Made by a program: the position numbers and the translations under genes
Shown: positions 12,301 to 23,790 of the stretch, in pieces
Numbering within the stretch: position 1 is the stretch's first letter
Layout: the number at the start of each line of letters is the position of its first letter
DNA from: Copromyces sp. CBS 386.78
Taxonomy: Eukaryota > Ascomycota > Sordariomycetes > Sordariales > Sordariaceae
Assembly: GCA_030685235.1 (NCBI GenBank)
Contig: MU839216.1
Location: 56,763 to 120,762 of the forward strand
DNA: 64,000 nucleotides
Direction: 5' to 3'
The notes under the pieces: generated by a model
What the model was told of the DNA's origin: nothing
Databases searched by the model: none
Seen by the model: the letters and a program-made list of their open reading frames with translations, nothing else

Positions 12301-14318
12301 AATTAAGATACTTCCTAAGAGGAGAGCAGTTAAATTTAAGCAGGAATTAATCCGTACCCTATTATAGAAAAGATATCCTTTAAATATATTATAGGGTTTT
12401 ATCCGTTACTTCTATTAATTCCGCCGGCTATACTTTATATTAATTATTTAATAGACCGAATAATAAATTAGCGTATCCGCTAGTAAGAACTTTAAGAAGC
12501 CGCCTTTTACGCTAGTAAATTAATATAATTAATAATAAAAATAATAAGGAAGATTATTACTAAAGCGGAAGTAGAACGGTTAATTATTAAACTTAATTAC
12601 TTTAAGAATATTTATAAACGAAATCTACCCTTAGAACCTAAGTATTATAAGGATTTTAATAATTATTAATTCGGTAAAATATTTAAGTAGGTAGAAGAGA
12701 CTTATTTATAAAGTTATAAAGATATAAAGACGTAGATTGAAGTTAGCGGAAATTTACTTCGGATATAAAGAAAATAGATCTTTAATTGTATATAAATATA
12801 TATATATAAGTTTAATAAGAATAGTACCCTTAATAAGTATAAGGTATAGTTAATTATAAGAGGAGATTAATAAAGTAAGAATAGAATAAATACGTATATA
12901 TCTACTTTAGCCGGGAAATTATTTAAATTTATTATCGTTCTTACCGCAAAATTCGACTTCGAACTAATCTAATATAACGCGGTTAATACCTTCGTTAATA
13001 CAATTTTCGATAAAGAGATTTATATATATATATTATTAAAGTATTAGATTTTTAATAAAGTCTTTAAATTAATTAAAGTATTATATAAACTTAGACGAAT
13101 ACTTTTATTATAATAACGAAAGCTTAATAAAACGTTTAAATAAATAGGATTCGAAGCAATCCCTAAAAATCCGTATATTATAAAGAAGAATAATATACTT
13201 ATATTATATTACGTTAATAATATCGTTTTTATATTTAATAAAAGTAAAATAGAGGAGGTTAATAAATATGTAGCAAATCTATAGTTAAGATATTACTTTA
13301 TTAGAGGAGATAAATTCTAATAGTTTTTAAGTATTAAAGTTATCCGAAATCGAAATTAAGGAAAGATCTAATTATTATAGGAAGCCTATATTAAAAAAAT
13401 TTCTAAATTATTAAAATCTAGTTTTCAACTTACTTTAATCCTTATAGGATATATAGAGCTAACCCCTTATAAAAGTACTACTAATCACGTAAAAATCCGC
13501 TCCTATTAAATTAATATAGGCTCTTTACTATATATAATAATTAATACTAAATTAGATATTATATTTCTAATAAGTAGACTAGTATAATATAATTACAACC
13601 CTAATCCTATTTACTTAGTTATAAGCGAAAAGGTATTATAGTATTTTCAAATTATTAAAATATAAGTATTATACTTTAGTAGTAATAACTGATTAAAAAT
13701 AATTTCAAATATTTCATTTATAAATAACGCTATCGATTAAAAGAATTCGTAGGGCTTTACAATTAAATTGTATAGTAGTTTAATTTATTAGGGAGCAATT
13801 AAATAAATTGCGATTGCAATTTTAATAATAGAGGCAGAATTGTACGTAGTCGAAAAAGTGGCTAAAGAAACCCTATTTATAATATAATTAATATCCGCTC
13901 TAAGGGTAAAGTTATTAGAAGATCCTATCCTTACTTTACAATATAATAATAAATAGACTATTAAAACTCTTATAGAGGAGACCCCTACCTTTAGCACTAA
14001 AATAAGGTATATAAATATTTATAAATATTAGTTAAGGGAAGAAATCTTTATTAAAAAGACTCTTAAAATTAAATATTTAAATATAAAATTAATATTAGTA
14101 AATAGATTAATAAAGGCACTAGATATTTTAAAGTATAGAAGCTTTAAAGATTTATTAAGTATAGCCGAAGTATTAGTACGGAAAAAGGATAATCCGGGAC
14201 TAAAGGAGGTTGATTTAGAAGATCTGGATGAGAAATTAGGAATAATAGTATAAAATATTTGTAAATAGCTTTACTTTTAACTTTAAAAAGGCGAAAGAGG
14301 TCTATAAGTGAGGGGGTA
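9331..14318 (+). pseudogene. Copia gag-pol remnant (gag, integrase, reverse transcriptase, RNase H)
   Basis: The plus-strand frames carry recognisable Copia blocks despite many stops. Around 13190-13230 the peptide ILILYYVNNIVFIF is a RIP-altered form of the YVDD catalytic box, followed by a GSLLY block near 13520 (Copia reverse transcriptase thumb side). RNase H is visible at about 13825-13870 (EAELYVVEKVAKETLFI) and near 14000-14110, where INIYKYQLREE and VNRLIKALDI match the usual HVDIHxHxLR and ADGLTK blocks. The gag part lies at about 9340-10450. Both catalytic aspartates of YVDD now read N, so the enzyme could not work even if translated. The promoter-proximal 81 bp lie on the far side of the nested Gypsy element (1816-1896). 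Confidence 0.85.
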
Positions 14319-14491
14319 TATTAGATTACAGGGTGTAGATCACACCCAGATATAGAGGGTCCCAGTCACCTGATTAAAGGTCTTGGCATTTCTAGGATAC
14401 CCGAACACCCCCCAGACCTTCTGGAGCGGATCTGTTCGACAGCCAGTTTCTAGACAGTTCAATCAACCAGTTCACACCAGTAAATCTGACA
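14319..14491 (+). repeat. 3' LTR of Copia element
   Basis: Same 173-bp length as the 5' LTR. Its first bases read TATTAGATT where the 5' copy has TGTCAGATT, i.e. G-to-A and C-to-T changes. A purine-rich stretch (AGTGAGGGGG) lies just upstream as a candidate polypurine tract. Confidence 0.92.
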
Positions 14492-14496
14492 GAAGG

Positions 14497-14909
14497 GAGA
14501 CTGTGCGTGCCCTGCCTGGTCTGTGCCATGGCCAGGTGCACGGGCCTCTCCAACACCAGTGCATTCGTCCCCCACCTTCTTCTTCGACCTTCGGGTATTT
14601 AGGTTCAGGACCGGGCACCTCCTTGGGATTTTCCCTTTCCATCAATTTCCCCCACGTGGTTGCCTGCCTGCCGCGAGGTGACAGCCGGCCGGCAAAAGAG
14701 CTGTCAAGTAACTGCATTCCATTAGGTAACACGGCTGCATTACATGCTCTCTCCTACCCTACAATCTCAGCTCGTTTCACCACTGGTTTTCACCACTTAG
14801 TCGGCAATGTTGGTTGGGCATACCTACATCCCCCGCCTAACTTGCGATCCCTCAACATGTGTTGCTCTCTGCTCCGTTATATCCAGTCCCCAGTCTCCTG
14901 GCTGCGCCC
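14497..14909. promoter_or_regulatory. Upstream region of the DUF7924-type gene
   Basis: GC-balanced, un-RIPed DNA directly after the Copia target duplication. Assigned as leader/promoter of the next gene from position only. The Copia insertion lies about 0.4 kb before that gene's first plausible ATG, so upstream control sequence may have been displaced. Confidence 0.4.
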
Positions 14910-16453
14910 ATGGCACGTCAACCTCAAAAAAGGCCGCTCGAAGACGACGACCCGTCGTCTGCTCCAGACCACCCACGACAACCCAAGAGGGTGAAGACGG
15001 GCCATCGCCTCGCGTCAAATCCTCCATCTCCCCCTCCGACCCAGCCTGAGGACAGCCATTTGGCCAGCGGCTACGAGACCACCCTCCCACCTGCTTCTCC
15101 AGACGGCGTCGCTCCTCTGACTCGCCAAAATCTGGCCAAGCTCAACAACATGTCCTCAAACCTTCGCACGGCAACTCGGGATTCTCGTCGCGAGGCTCGA
15201 GACCCACGGATGCGACGACTGCCATCATCTCAAACAGGTCGGACAGAACAGTTGGTCCATACAGTAGCACCTTTGAACAAATCCTGGAAGATGAGGGAAT
15301 CCATATGGATGGCGACCCTTCGATGCTGGCTGATCTGGCACAACTGCTGGAAGAAAGAGACGTGAGGCCCTCGCTGGCACCATCCGAATGCTCCGATGGC
15401 GCCATTGAGTATATCTTTGAAGCAAACGCCAACGCGCTTTCGGAATTGGATATCGAACGTGATGTTATACCCGCCATAGTTGGTCGGCACCGTCTTCCGC
15501 GCACGGGCAACGTTTCCTGGGCCAACATGAGCTCCATAACCAGAGGTCTAACTGTGGCCCCTCAGCCCGATTTGTATTTCGGCACCCGTGTCCGCGACAT
15601 TCCCAAGCCCATCAGGGATGAAATTGGCCCCTTGATCACCCCTTACAATGTTCCAAACGCTCCAGCATTGCCGCATTTCGTCCTCGAAACTAAAGGTCCC
15701 GCCGGGAGTCACCAAGTAGTGAAGCGCCAGGCAGCTCATAGTGGCGCCGGCGCGGCCCGTGCTGCATTGGCTCTGGAGAACTTTAGAGTAATGGAGGATC
15801 CCGTATATCACGACCATGCCCTGGCGTACGCCTGGACCTACACTAGCTCGTCTGGCGATCTTACCCACTATGCGATACGCGTTGGCCGGCCTGATGGCCC
15901 TCGCTCTTCGCAGCCAGGGTACTACTTGACTCGTATCAAGACACATCACATTACCGAGAGCGTGGAGCAGTTCCGCAAAGGCGTTTCGGCCTTTAGGCAC
16001 TGCAGGGACGAGTCGCACGCAAAAAGCCAGGCACGCTTGGCCAAAGCATGCGAACGTCTCCAGAGGAGTCTTGACAGCCAGCCAACAAGCCACCCCGACA
16101 CAACAACAACAATAACAACAACAACAACAACAACAACTAAAACGATTGCGTCCTTTGTAGGGCAGGAGGAGGTTCGGGTCACGGTCCCTGCACCACTCCC
16201 CACGGCTCAGCAGGCCGAGGACGTCGACAATGATGCAGGTCTCGCTTCTGGCTACCACAACGCCACTCCTCCCCCTTCTCTCCCAGAAGTCGATAGGGAG
16301 ATGACCACCCAAGAATATTATGCCTTGTTGGATCAACAGCTGCAACGGGACTGCGAGGCCAGCTGGTTCCCACAAGTACCCGCCTCTGCATGGGCGGTAT
16401 CGCCCCAACATGAACAACATGCTCATGGCGCAGGAAGCCAAGATGAGCAGTGA
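14910..16453 (+). CDS. DUF7924-type fungal protein (PD-(D/E)XK-like fold), frame break near 15150-15250
   Basis: Two plus-strand frames together form one protein. Frame A starts at ATG 14910 (MARQPQKRPLEDDD, a basic S/P-rich head with LTRQNLAKLNNMSS). Frame B is open from 15050 to the TGA at 16453 and carries STFEQILEDEGIHMD, then PDLYFGTRVRDIPKPIRDEI, FVLETKGPAGS and KRQAAHSGAGAARA. The D...ExK...Q spacing resembles a PD-(D/E)XK nuclease core, as proposed for this family (recalled, not computed). I see no convincing GT-AG intron in the overlap, so this is either a +1/-1 frameshift (pseudogene), a sequencing error, or an unusual intron. A Thr-rich run encoded by ACA/ACN repeats lies at about 16098-16140. 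Such genes are often multicopy in fungal accessory regions. The domain core is intact downstream of the break. Confidence 0.6.
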
Positions 16454-17342
16454 CGGTTTTGTTCCAAGACGGCTAGGACGACGAGCTGGGACTCTCGCTA
16501 GCCCGGAGGACAGGACATGCGAGGATTGGCACACAAAAGAGGCTTGACGGGGCTTGCCAGCTGGACTGGTTATAGATAGCCATGGAGTCTTGCAAAAGTC
16601 GGGTGTCGCCATTAGTGGTGCAAGGAGTTTAAGTGGTGATGGTCATTGTGATGGTTATGGTTGTTTACCTAGGTAGAGGTGATGGTGGTCGTTTCTTGAT
16701 GAATTATGAGAGATGATTCTGTGATGGGTCCGTACCATGGCGGGAAAATACGATTTAGGACATGCAACGCCTAGGAGGTACATCTCCTAGACTTCCCTTT
16801 ATAACCAAAGAAACCAGCTCTTTGTTTTAAAAACTTGGCTTAATGGCCAAATGGTTGATCAAGTAAGTTTTTCATCTTCCAATTCTGGTTCGATTTCTCG
16901 CTGTCATCCGGGTATATTTTTGTTCTTTTTGATTATTAATAAAAATTTTAAGAGAGATTTTTTTCTTCTGAAAAATATCATTGTGATTATTATTAGCCTT
17001 TGAATCCAAATGTTTTATTTACATCAGTTCTTAGACTACACATTCAATGTTACAAAGCGTAGGTATATTCCTAGTACGGTAGGTAGGTAAGGCTGATGAG
17101 ATATGGAGCGAAAAGGGATGGAAGCCAAGGGAGGTAGGTCTCCTCTTTGGGGATGATTATGATGGATACCTTAGGAAGAAGGAAGGAACGAGCAAAAGGG
17201 GACGGCAATGTGTACCTGAGAATCATGGACGACCATCTTGGTCTCTTTGGTTTGGGCATGTCATGATGTGATGAGAGCACCTTGCTGACGGTTATTGCAC
17301 GCCTGCCGCGAGCACAGGCCATCTTATGCCACGAATTCACAA
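16454..17342. other. Intergenic region between convergent genes
   Basis: 3' flanks of the DUF7924-type gene (plus) and the acetyltransferase gene (minus). Contains a T-rich part at about 16910-17000 and a sequence with weak pol III A-box and B-box resemblance at about 16845-16910. No supported gene. Confidence 0.5.
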
Positions 17343-18041
17343 TCACAACAGCTCCTTGTGATAAACCCTATACTTGGCCTTCCTCGCCAACAACGGCCCC
17401 AACTCGGGAATCCCCTCCTCCAAATCAACCTCCTTCACATTCCTATACCCAGCCCTCTCATACCACCCCGCCAACTTGACCTTCTCCTCGTGCTCCCACC
17501 CATCACCGACCACCAGCTCGACCTGCATCTTTTTCCCTCCCCTCTCCTTTGCCCAACTCTCGGCAAACTTGATCAGATCCCTGCCCACGCCGGAGCCGCG
17601 GTATTCAGGACGACAGATTAAACAGCCAAACTGTCCGATTTTTGTTGTCTCAACAGGATCGGGGTTGGAGTGGGAAATGGTTCGTGTGTCGGCCGCAGTG
17701 GAAGGCGAGGAGGGAAGAAGTTGCACGCGCCCGCAGCCCAACAAGTACTCAATGTAATATCGTGAGGTCCCGGGGAGCCATGCGACGGCGAGGGTGCCGC
17801 TCGTGATAAAAGAGCGGACCTCGTCCGGGTTGGTGCGGACGAAAGGGTCGATGGACCAGAAACCGCGCTCGGCGTCGGTGTAGATTTCGTTGATGAGGTT
17901 GGTTAGACTGTTGACGAAGGTGTCGTCTTGGGCAAGGTGGGCTGGCGCGATGGAGATGTCGGCGTTGATGCGGCCCCGGAGAGGAGGTTTGGTGTTGAGG
18001 ACGGCGACTTTGTCGTCGGGGAGATCGAATGATACTGTCAT
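17343..18041 (-). CDS. GNAT-family N-acetyltransferase
   Basis: Intronless 232-residue frame starting at ATG 18041 and ending TGA at 17343. The GNAT core is visible: motif A at residues 140-165 with FGCLICRPEYRGSGVGRDLI, including the acetyl-CoA pyrophosphate-binding RGSGVG (148-153), followed by ESWAKERGGKKMQVELVV (beta 5) and a C-terminal GWYERAGYRNV block typical of motif B. The N-terminal half has the expected NEIYTDAERGFW segment seen in many fungal GNAT proteins. The substrate cannot be told from sequence; small-molecule or peptide amines are both possible. It is divergent from the TAPT1-like gene, with 408 bp between start codons. Confidence 0.88.
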   Translation of the reverse strand: MTVSFDLPDDKVAVLNTKPPLRGRINADISIAPAHLAQDDTFVNSLTNLINEIYTDAERGFWSIDPFVRTNPDEVRSFITSGTLAVAWLPGTSRYYIEYLLGCGRVQLLPSSPSTAADTRTISHSNPDPVETTKIGQFGCLICRPEYRGSGVGRDLIKFAESWAKERGGKKMQVELVVGDGWEHEEKVKLAGWYERAGYRNVKEVDLEEGIPELGPLLARKAKYRVYHKELL

Positions 18042-18449
18042 TTTGAAAAGATATTGAGAGCGTGTGGTTGAGTGATGATGATGATATGTAGTTGTATTTA
18101 CGAGAATTACCTCTACACTTTCCAGGTTGGACTTGGAGTGATAGCCCGAATATTTGTGACTGTGAGTGACTCAATTCCCATGGTGAGCGCCGGTAAGACA
18201 TGTTGCCAGGGGACGATTTACAGGGGTCTTCAGCGGCTCGTTAGTGGAGTTACCTTGACGGCCAGCAACCGCAACGTCAATGGCGCCAAGGCTGAACCAT
18301 TCATCCACTTGTTCTTTCTTGGATCTTTCCTTGTCAGCCCACGACACGACACCGTCTTGCTTTCGGCTCCCGTCCTTATGCGCCCAACAACATGAAGACA
18401 CCATAACAGCTATACGACGTGCGGTAAACACCCCGCCCAGACAACAACC
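18042..18449. promoter_or_regulatory. Shared divergent promoter region
   Basis: 408 bp between the start codons of two divergently transcribed genes, so it must hold both promoters. No motif is strong enough to name. Confidence 0.5.
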
Positions 18450-21400
18450 ATGGAGGCTGACACTGCAATCCCAAATGGCGGCCAACACGCCGTCGTCTCC
18501 AACCACGACACCAACACAACACAAGCGCATGGTCCGATAGACGCCCATTCCGAACATGTACAAGTCATTAATAGGAAAGCAAGCATCCAAGATGGCGACG
18601 AGCACTCCAGCGCAACAACCAGTCATCTCCCATCCCCGCGTCTCACCGCAAGCGACCTGGCAGCCACCAGAGCTGTCCACAACACCGACATGACATCTGC
18701 GAATCCAGAACCCTCGAACGACCGCCTTACATCCGTCCACGACACATTGCCTACTCCGACCGAACCCTTCGTACCCTTTGTTCATCTCCCGACACCCGAG
18801 CCCGACCCTCAACCTCCGAGTCCCAGTCGCTCCAAGACCCGAAGCCGATCAGGGACAAAGACGGGTGTTCATGATGGAGTTCGCCGTCTGTCCGCGTCCA
18901 AGATGCAAGAACTTACCAACGCCCCCGAGTCTCTGCCCGTCGCGACAGCTCCCGACCGTCAGCAGCCCGCTGAACCTACCTTCTCACCAACCCTCGCCGA
19001 AGTCAGCTCCAGACTTCAGTCCCAGCTGGGAATCGCAAGTGGGAATGGTCCCAACACATCAAACACAAGGCCTACAATCGCTCCGCGAACCGTGTCTACT
19101 CCACCGGTGAGCAGGCGTCTGACGGCCACAGCCGCTCCTCAACAACAAGCTCGTCCAGCGCAGGAAGCCTCGATCCGTCGCAACTCATACCAGCCGAATC
19201 CGAGACCGCCGCCTCTCCATCTCGATGGAACAAGCAACTTTAACCCTGGCCCCGAACCAAGGGCCATCCCTCCTCCACCACGCCAGCAGCCCGAACCCGA
19301 CCCGGCGCCCCCATCGCCCATACCGCAGACTATCCCGCTACCGCCCATGTCAGTTCCTACACTCTTGCAACTTGAGCTGGCTGGATCGCGACCGAGTCCG
19401 CTATACATCCACCACTCGTACACTAGCGACATCCCGTACGAGTCGAGCGCAATCAAATTCGAGAGGCTAAAGAACTTCTTGCTTGTGCCCTTCGTCCTCG
19501 AGCGATCCATAACCTTTGGTGCTTTGGCTTGTCTGGACGCTTGGCTATGGACCTTCACCATCCTACCCATGCGCTTTGGCATTGCCGTGTCGATTCTGCT
19601 TCAATGGTGGGCATACGTTATTGCCAAGGAAATTCGCTGGGTGGTAGGATTCGTCTGGTACGGCTTGGGACGCATGTGGAGGCGCGGTCGCCGTGGACGG
19701 TCCGAGTCAGTGGCCAGCACCCATGATGGTCAGCCGTCACCATGTCAAAGTCGAGTACGGGAGCACAGTACCAGTGCCACCACCACCGGCGTCCATGATA
19801 CCGGCCGACACCCCAACCTCCGCATGGCTCCCGGGACAAAACCCGCCGGTCCCAGCCACCCTCGCAGAGGCTACCTTGGCCACCGTCGGACCAAATCCAA
19901 CCCGTCTAACCTAACACACTACAACAAAGCCGACCTCCTCCAAGGCGCCGTCGTCATTGTCTCCTCCATAGCCCTCATTTCCCTCGACGCCTCGCGCATG
20001 TACCACTCCATCCGCGCCCAGTCCGCCATCAAGCTGTACACCATCTACAACCTTCTCGAAGTAGGCGACCGTCTGTTGTCTGCCCTCGGCCAAGACATCT
20101 TCGAATGCTTGTTCAGCAATGAGACCTTGTCTCGGGACAGTCTAGGCCGCAGCAAGGTCTTGCTTCCCCTAGGCATCTTTTGCTTGGCGCTTGTGTACAA
20201 CATCTCGCACGCCGTCGTCCTGTTTTACCAGGTCATAGCCCTGAACGTGGCCGTCAATTCCTACAGCAACACGCTGCTCACGCTATTGATGAGTAACCAG
20301 TTTGTCGAAATCAAGTCGGCCGTGTTCAAGCGGTTCGAAAAGGAGAATATCTTCCAGATGGCCTGTGCCGATATCGTCGAGCGGTTCCAGCTATGGATCA
20401 TGTTGCTGATCATCGCCATGCGCAATGTCGTCGAGGTTGGCGGGCTTAGTGTGCCCGGCGCTGGCAGCGAGGATTCAGGACCTAGTTCCTTTCCGCTGCA
20501 TACGGCCAGTATACTACCCGCCAGTTTCACCATTCTGCCGAGCTGGTTGTGGAGCGGAGAGGTCCTGAGTCCGTTTGTCGTGGTCATTGGCAGCGAGATG
20601 GTGGTGGACTGGATCAAGCATGCCTATGTCAACAAGTTCAATAACATCAAGCCCAACTTTTATAGCAGGATACTGGATATCTTGTGTAAGGATTATTATA
20701 CGAATGTACGTTGTTTGCCTCTTCCTCTTCCCCTTTCCCGTCCGTCACTAACCCCCTTCTTTCTCCACGCTAGGCCTTCGTAACCCCCCAGCTTACCCGC
20801 CGCCTCGGCCTCCCCCTCTTGCCTTTATCCTGCCTCTTCATCCGCGCCTCCTTCCAGATCTACAACATGTTCGTCGCCGTCCACGTTCCCACCCCCCTGC
20901 CCCCTTCCACCCAGACCTCCCTGTCCGTCGATTCAGCCACCCCCTCGCCCGCCATGCTAGCCGCTCTAGATCGTCTAGACAAGAAAATCCGCATAGCTCT
21001 GGGACGCGCAGTCTACGGCGGTTACCCCTTTGGAGAATTAACGGGCGATAACATGTCCAGCTCCTCCAACCCCACCACTACTGCCCCCCTCGCAGGGGAT
21101 TTTTCTGCTGCTTCCGGAGAAAACGAACCAGCCGGCCTCGCCACGTTTATCTGGCACTCGATTTCCAAGTACTTGCCAGAATGGAACTTCACATCCGACG
21201 ACGTCATTGCCTTTTTCACCATGATCACCGTTTTTCTGCTGGTCTACTTGGTGCTGCTCATCTTTAAGCTGTTGTTGGGCATGGTTCTGTTGCGGTATTC
21301 TAGAGACAGATATGCGAGGATGAAGACCAAGGAGGCGGCTATTGCTGCTGGAGAGAAAGAAAAGGAGTCGTTTGAGACAAGGGGGAAGAGGGTGGGTGGG

Positions 21401-21586
21401 TATGGACAGGTGGAGGTTGGGGAGGAGAGGAGGAGGTGGATTTTTGCTGATGATGCAAAGGGACTAAATAAGGTGAGGGAGAGGGAGAGGGAGAAGGGTG
21501 GTGGTGCTGGGAAGGGGAAACAGGAGAAGGAGAAGGACCTAAACACGGTCATGAGGTATGAGATGATTGCCAAGAGGATATGGTGA
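18450..21586 (+). CDS. TAPT1/Emp65-type (DUF747) multi-pass ER membrane protein
   Basis: Two exons, 18450-20705 and 20774-21586, separated by a 68-bp phase-0 intron (GTACGT...CTAG); 1022 residues. ATG 18450 sits in a good context (ACAACCATGG). The first ~310 residues are Pro/Ser/Thr-rich and probably disordered. The conserved part begins at SAIKFERLKNFLLVPFVLER and continues with ADLLQGAVVIVSSIALISLDASRMYHSIR, AIKLYTIYNLLEVGDRLLSALGQDI, LLTLLMSNQFVEIKSAVFKRFEKENIFQM and GSEMVVDWIKHAYVNKFN, all hallmark DUF747 blocks. Several hydrophobic spans and a late membrane segment (VIAFFTMITVFLLVYLVLLIF in exon 2) support a multi-pass protein. Yeast Emp65 acts with Slp1 in the ER membrane and human TAPT1 is linked to ciliary/ER function; the role here is inferred by homology. 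Confidence 0.92.
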
Positions 21587-22440
21587 TGGTGAGGTGATGG
21601 ACGGGAGTTTTGGGTAATTGGGAGCAAAAGTAAATGCAGGTCATTGAAAAGTGTCTATATCCGGCGTTAGGTATCCGGGGATGGGAGAAAAGACGTTAGT
21701 TAGGTGTTACTGTAGAGTCCGGTTGGAACATGAACAAAAAGCAGTGCAATATCATATGAATTCTCTCCTGATAGCCTAGCGTGTCATTGATCTTACGACG
21801 TATGCTAATACCGTCTTTAACTAAAAGTAAAAGTAGGTGAACCTTCCATCCTTCCCAACGCAAATGACTGGACCCGCCATAATCCCATTCAAAATCGTAG
21901 ACCTAGAGATAGCCTTAACAAAGGACCCCCTTCAACCATCCCCTCTTCGCAAGTCCATACCTTACCGTTCAGTCGCTAACCTGTTTTCATTAAAATGTTA
22001 GTCAGCTTTCTTATCTTTGTCAGCCACATCCTGCGTCCTCAAAGTAATCAAATCCCTTGAAGATCAATGGCAAGGGGAAGGAAATAAGGAAAAATGAAGA
22101 AAAATACGGGGACACTCACTGACAAAGCACACCAGCCATCAACGCAACATCAATCTTCTTCAATTCCATTCGTCTCCTCCCTCACTTCCATGTCCTCTTT
22201 ATCGATTGAGTCCAGTCTTCAATATTCTTTAATGTCCGTCCACAATGGATGGCCTTGAGCTGCAGTGCTTATAATGCGGACTGATGTGAGCACAGCTCCG
22301 TGGGAAAAGGGAAAAGGGGAGAGAATTGATTGAAGGCTATCTACATAGGAAGAGCTTGACTTTTTGTACTGTCCCTTTTGTCCTCGCGCATGGCACCCTT
22401 TTTGACTTAATATACCTACCCCTATAATAGCTGATATAGT
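21587..22440. other. Intergenic region downstream of the TAPT1-like gene
   Basis: GC-balanced sequence with no reading frame I can support. Composition drifts towards AT after about 22410. One copy of the 9-mer GACTGGACC, which recurs at 62.2-63.1 kb, occurs at about 21866. Confidence 0.5.
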
Positions 22441-22515
22441 TTTTAATCGTTTTTATATGAAATGAAAATTTTGATATTTTCAATGTTTTGAATATAGGAG
22501 TATGCTAAGTCAACT

Positions 22516-22611
22516 ACGATAGCAAGTGCGATAGTAATTGCGATGGCGATGATTGTAATAGCGATAGTGATTGCGATTGTAATAGCGATAGCGATTGTAA
22601 TAGCGATAGTT
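22516..22611. repeat. Degenerate 12-bp minisatellite (GCGATAGTAATT-like)
   Basis: About eight imperfect units alternating GCGATA/GCGATT with GTAATA/GTGATT. Lies about 250 bp downstream of the ancestral 3' end of the disrupted exonuclease gene. Units differ mainly by transitions and T/A swaps. Confidence 0.7.
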
Positions 22612-22861
22612 AAGGTAAGTTGTGTTGTGTTGAAATGTGGCCTTGATTGTGCGAGGAAATATTGTATGCGAATTAATTAAAATTACAGATTAATTTTATT
22701 ATATAAAACGGAGTACTTTATATACTAGTTATTATTTTAGTTGTCGGGTGGAGTAAATACGGTTGCATTAAGTTAAAAAAAAAGGTGTGCGAGGATAAAA
22801 GGGACGGTGCGGGAAGTTTTTAAGCTCAACAATTTTGTGTGTAATACCGATAGCTAACCAG

Positions 22862-23071
22862 TTAGTAGCCTAAAGCCACCCCTTCGTTTCGTTGTTTTCT
22901 AGACAACCTAAAGTGCATTCCACGCAGCAACATCATCCTCAACGATACATTCAACTTCGAGATAGTTGTTTGTGTACGTCTCGTAAGACTATCGTCGAGG
23001 CAATCGAGCTGGCAATTAAAATAAAAGATGTCGACGTTAGCTTCTCTCCCGGTCGGTTTCAATGGAACAAC
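22862..23071 (-). pseudogene. Detached C-terminal fragment of the exonuclease-fold gene split by hAT
   Basis: This minus-strand fragment continues the frame of the gene at 48570-50012. With one copy of the 8-bp duplication GGAACAAC removed, the frame crosses the junction without shift: ...CRTVVP on the right side runs into VVPLKPTGREANVDIFYF here and on to a stop at 22862 (GVALGY, TAA). The sequence is not RIP-mutated, unlike the insertion. Whether the ancestral protein really extended to this stop, or ended in an intron or UTR here, cannot be told from one copy; codon frame continuity is the main evidence. Confidence 0.65.
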
Positions 23072-23092
23072 CAGGACCGGCAACAAGTCAAA
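23072..23092 (+). repeat. hAT left terminal inverted repeat
   Basis: Starts CAGGACCGGCAACAAG; 20 of 21 positions match the inverted right end (48541-48561). Confidence 0.9.
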
Positions 23093-23227
23093 CAAATCAA
23101 ATCTGACCCCAAATTTGGATTTGATTTGAGCTAAAATTACTGGATTTAACTAAAAAGTGGGGAAATCTAGTTTAGATTTGCGGATTTGAGTCGTCAAATC
23201 TACAGATTATCTAATTATTACGGGCAC

Positions 23228-23790
23228 TAATTTAAGGAATTTTTTCACGTTTTTTCTTTAACTAAAAACCACGGGGTCATCAAGGGAGCAGGGTAGTTCA
23301 TCACAAGTAGGAGCAGATTAGCTGCCTAATCAAGTACTATTAATTATAGGTTTAAGCCTTAAAAATAAAAGGAAAAAGAATTTCCTTCGAAATTAGGAAG
23401 AGAAATAAGCAACTTAAACCAAATAACACTCCTTTTTAGAAGAATATATTCGAACTTTAATTCTAAATTTATTGTCCCGTGCTAAATTTATTCTTCCTTT
23501 ACTTCGTAATCCCCTTTTAAAAAGATTAACGTTTAGATTTATTCCCTCAACCTCTCTCAAAAATCTATTAAAATATAATACTTTAATATTAACTCTAATT
23601 TCCTCCAAATAATCGATAATTAGCATATAAAGATCTCCTCGTCTTTATTTTACAAATAAAATCCATTTTATAACAAATCTACTCTCCTCTTTAAAATATT
23701 AATTTTTATAATCTTTATATTAATTAAATTAATTTTTCTATAGTAAAAAACTAATTTCTCTTCCTATATAATATTTTCTACTCCAAATTA
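23228..23790 (+). repeat. 5' LTR of Gypsy-A
   Basis: 563 bp, ending ACTCCAAATTA (right copy ACTCCAGATCA). Differs from 44773-45335 by transitions. Confidence 0.9.

Larger units (their letters stand above)
1643..14491 (+). mobile_element. Ty1/Copia retrotransposon, RIP-degraded, carrying a nested Gypsy element
   Basis: It has 173-bp LTRs at 1643-1815 and 14319-14491 and a perfect 5-bp target duplication GAAGG (1638-1642, 14492-14496). Removing the nested Gypsy-C (1897-9325 plus one 5-bp duplication) leaves about 5.4 kb, the usual Copia size. Domain order on the plus strand is gag, integrase, reverse transcriptase, RNase H, which is diagnostic of Copia. The internal region is saturated with in-frame stops at former Trp/Gln codons, so it is dead. 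The LTRs are far less mutated than the interior. Confidence 0.93.

Noticed and set aside
22892..23134. 80-codon plus-strand frame overlapping the hAT left junction
   Set aside because: It is the antisense of the exonuclease C-terminal fragment and crosses the transposon boundary.
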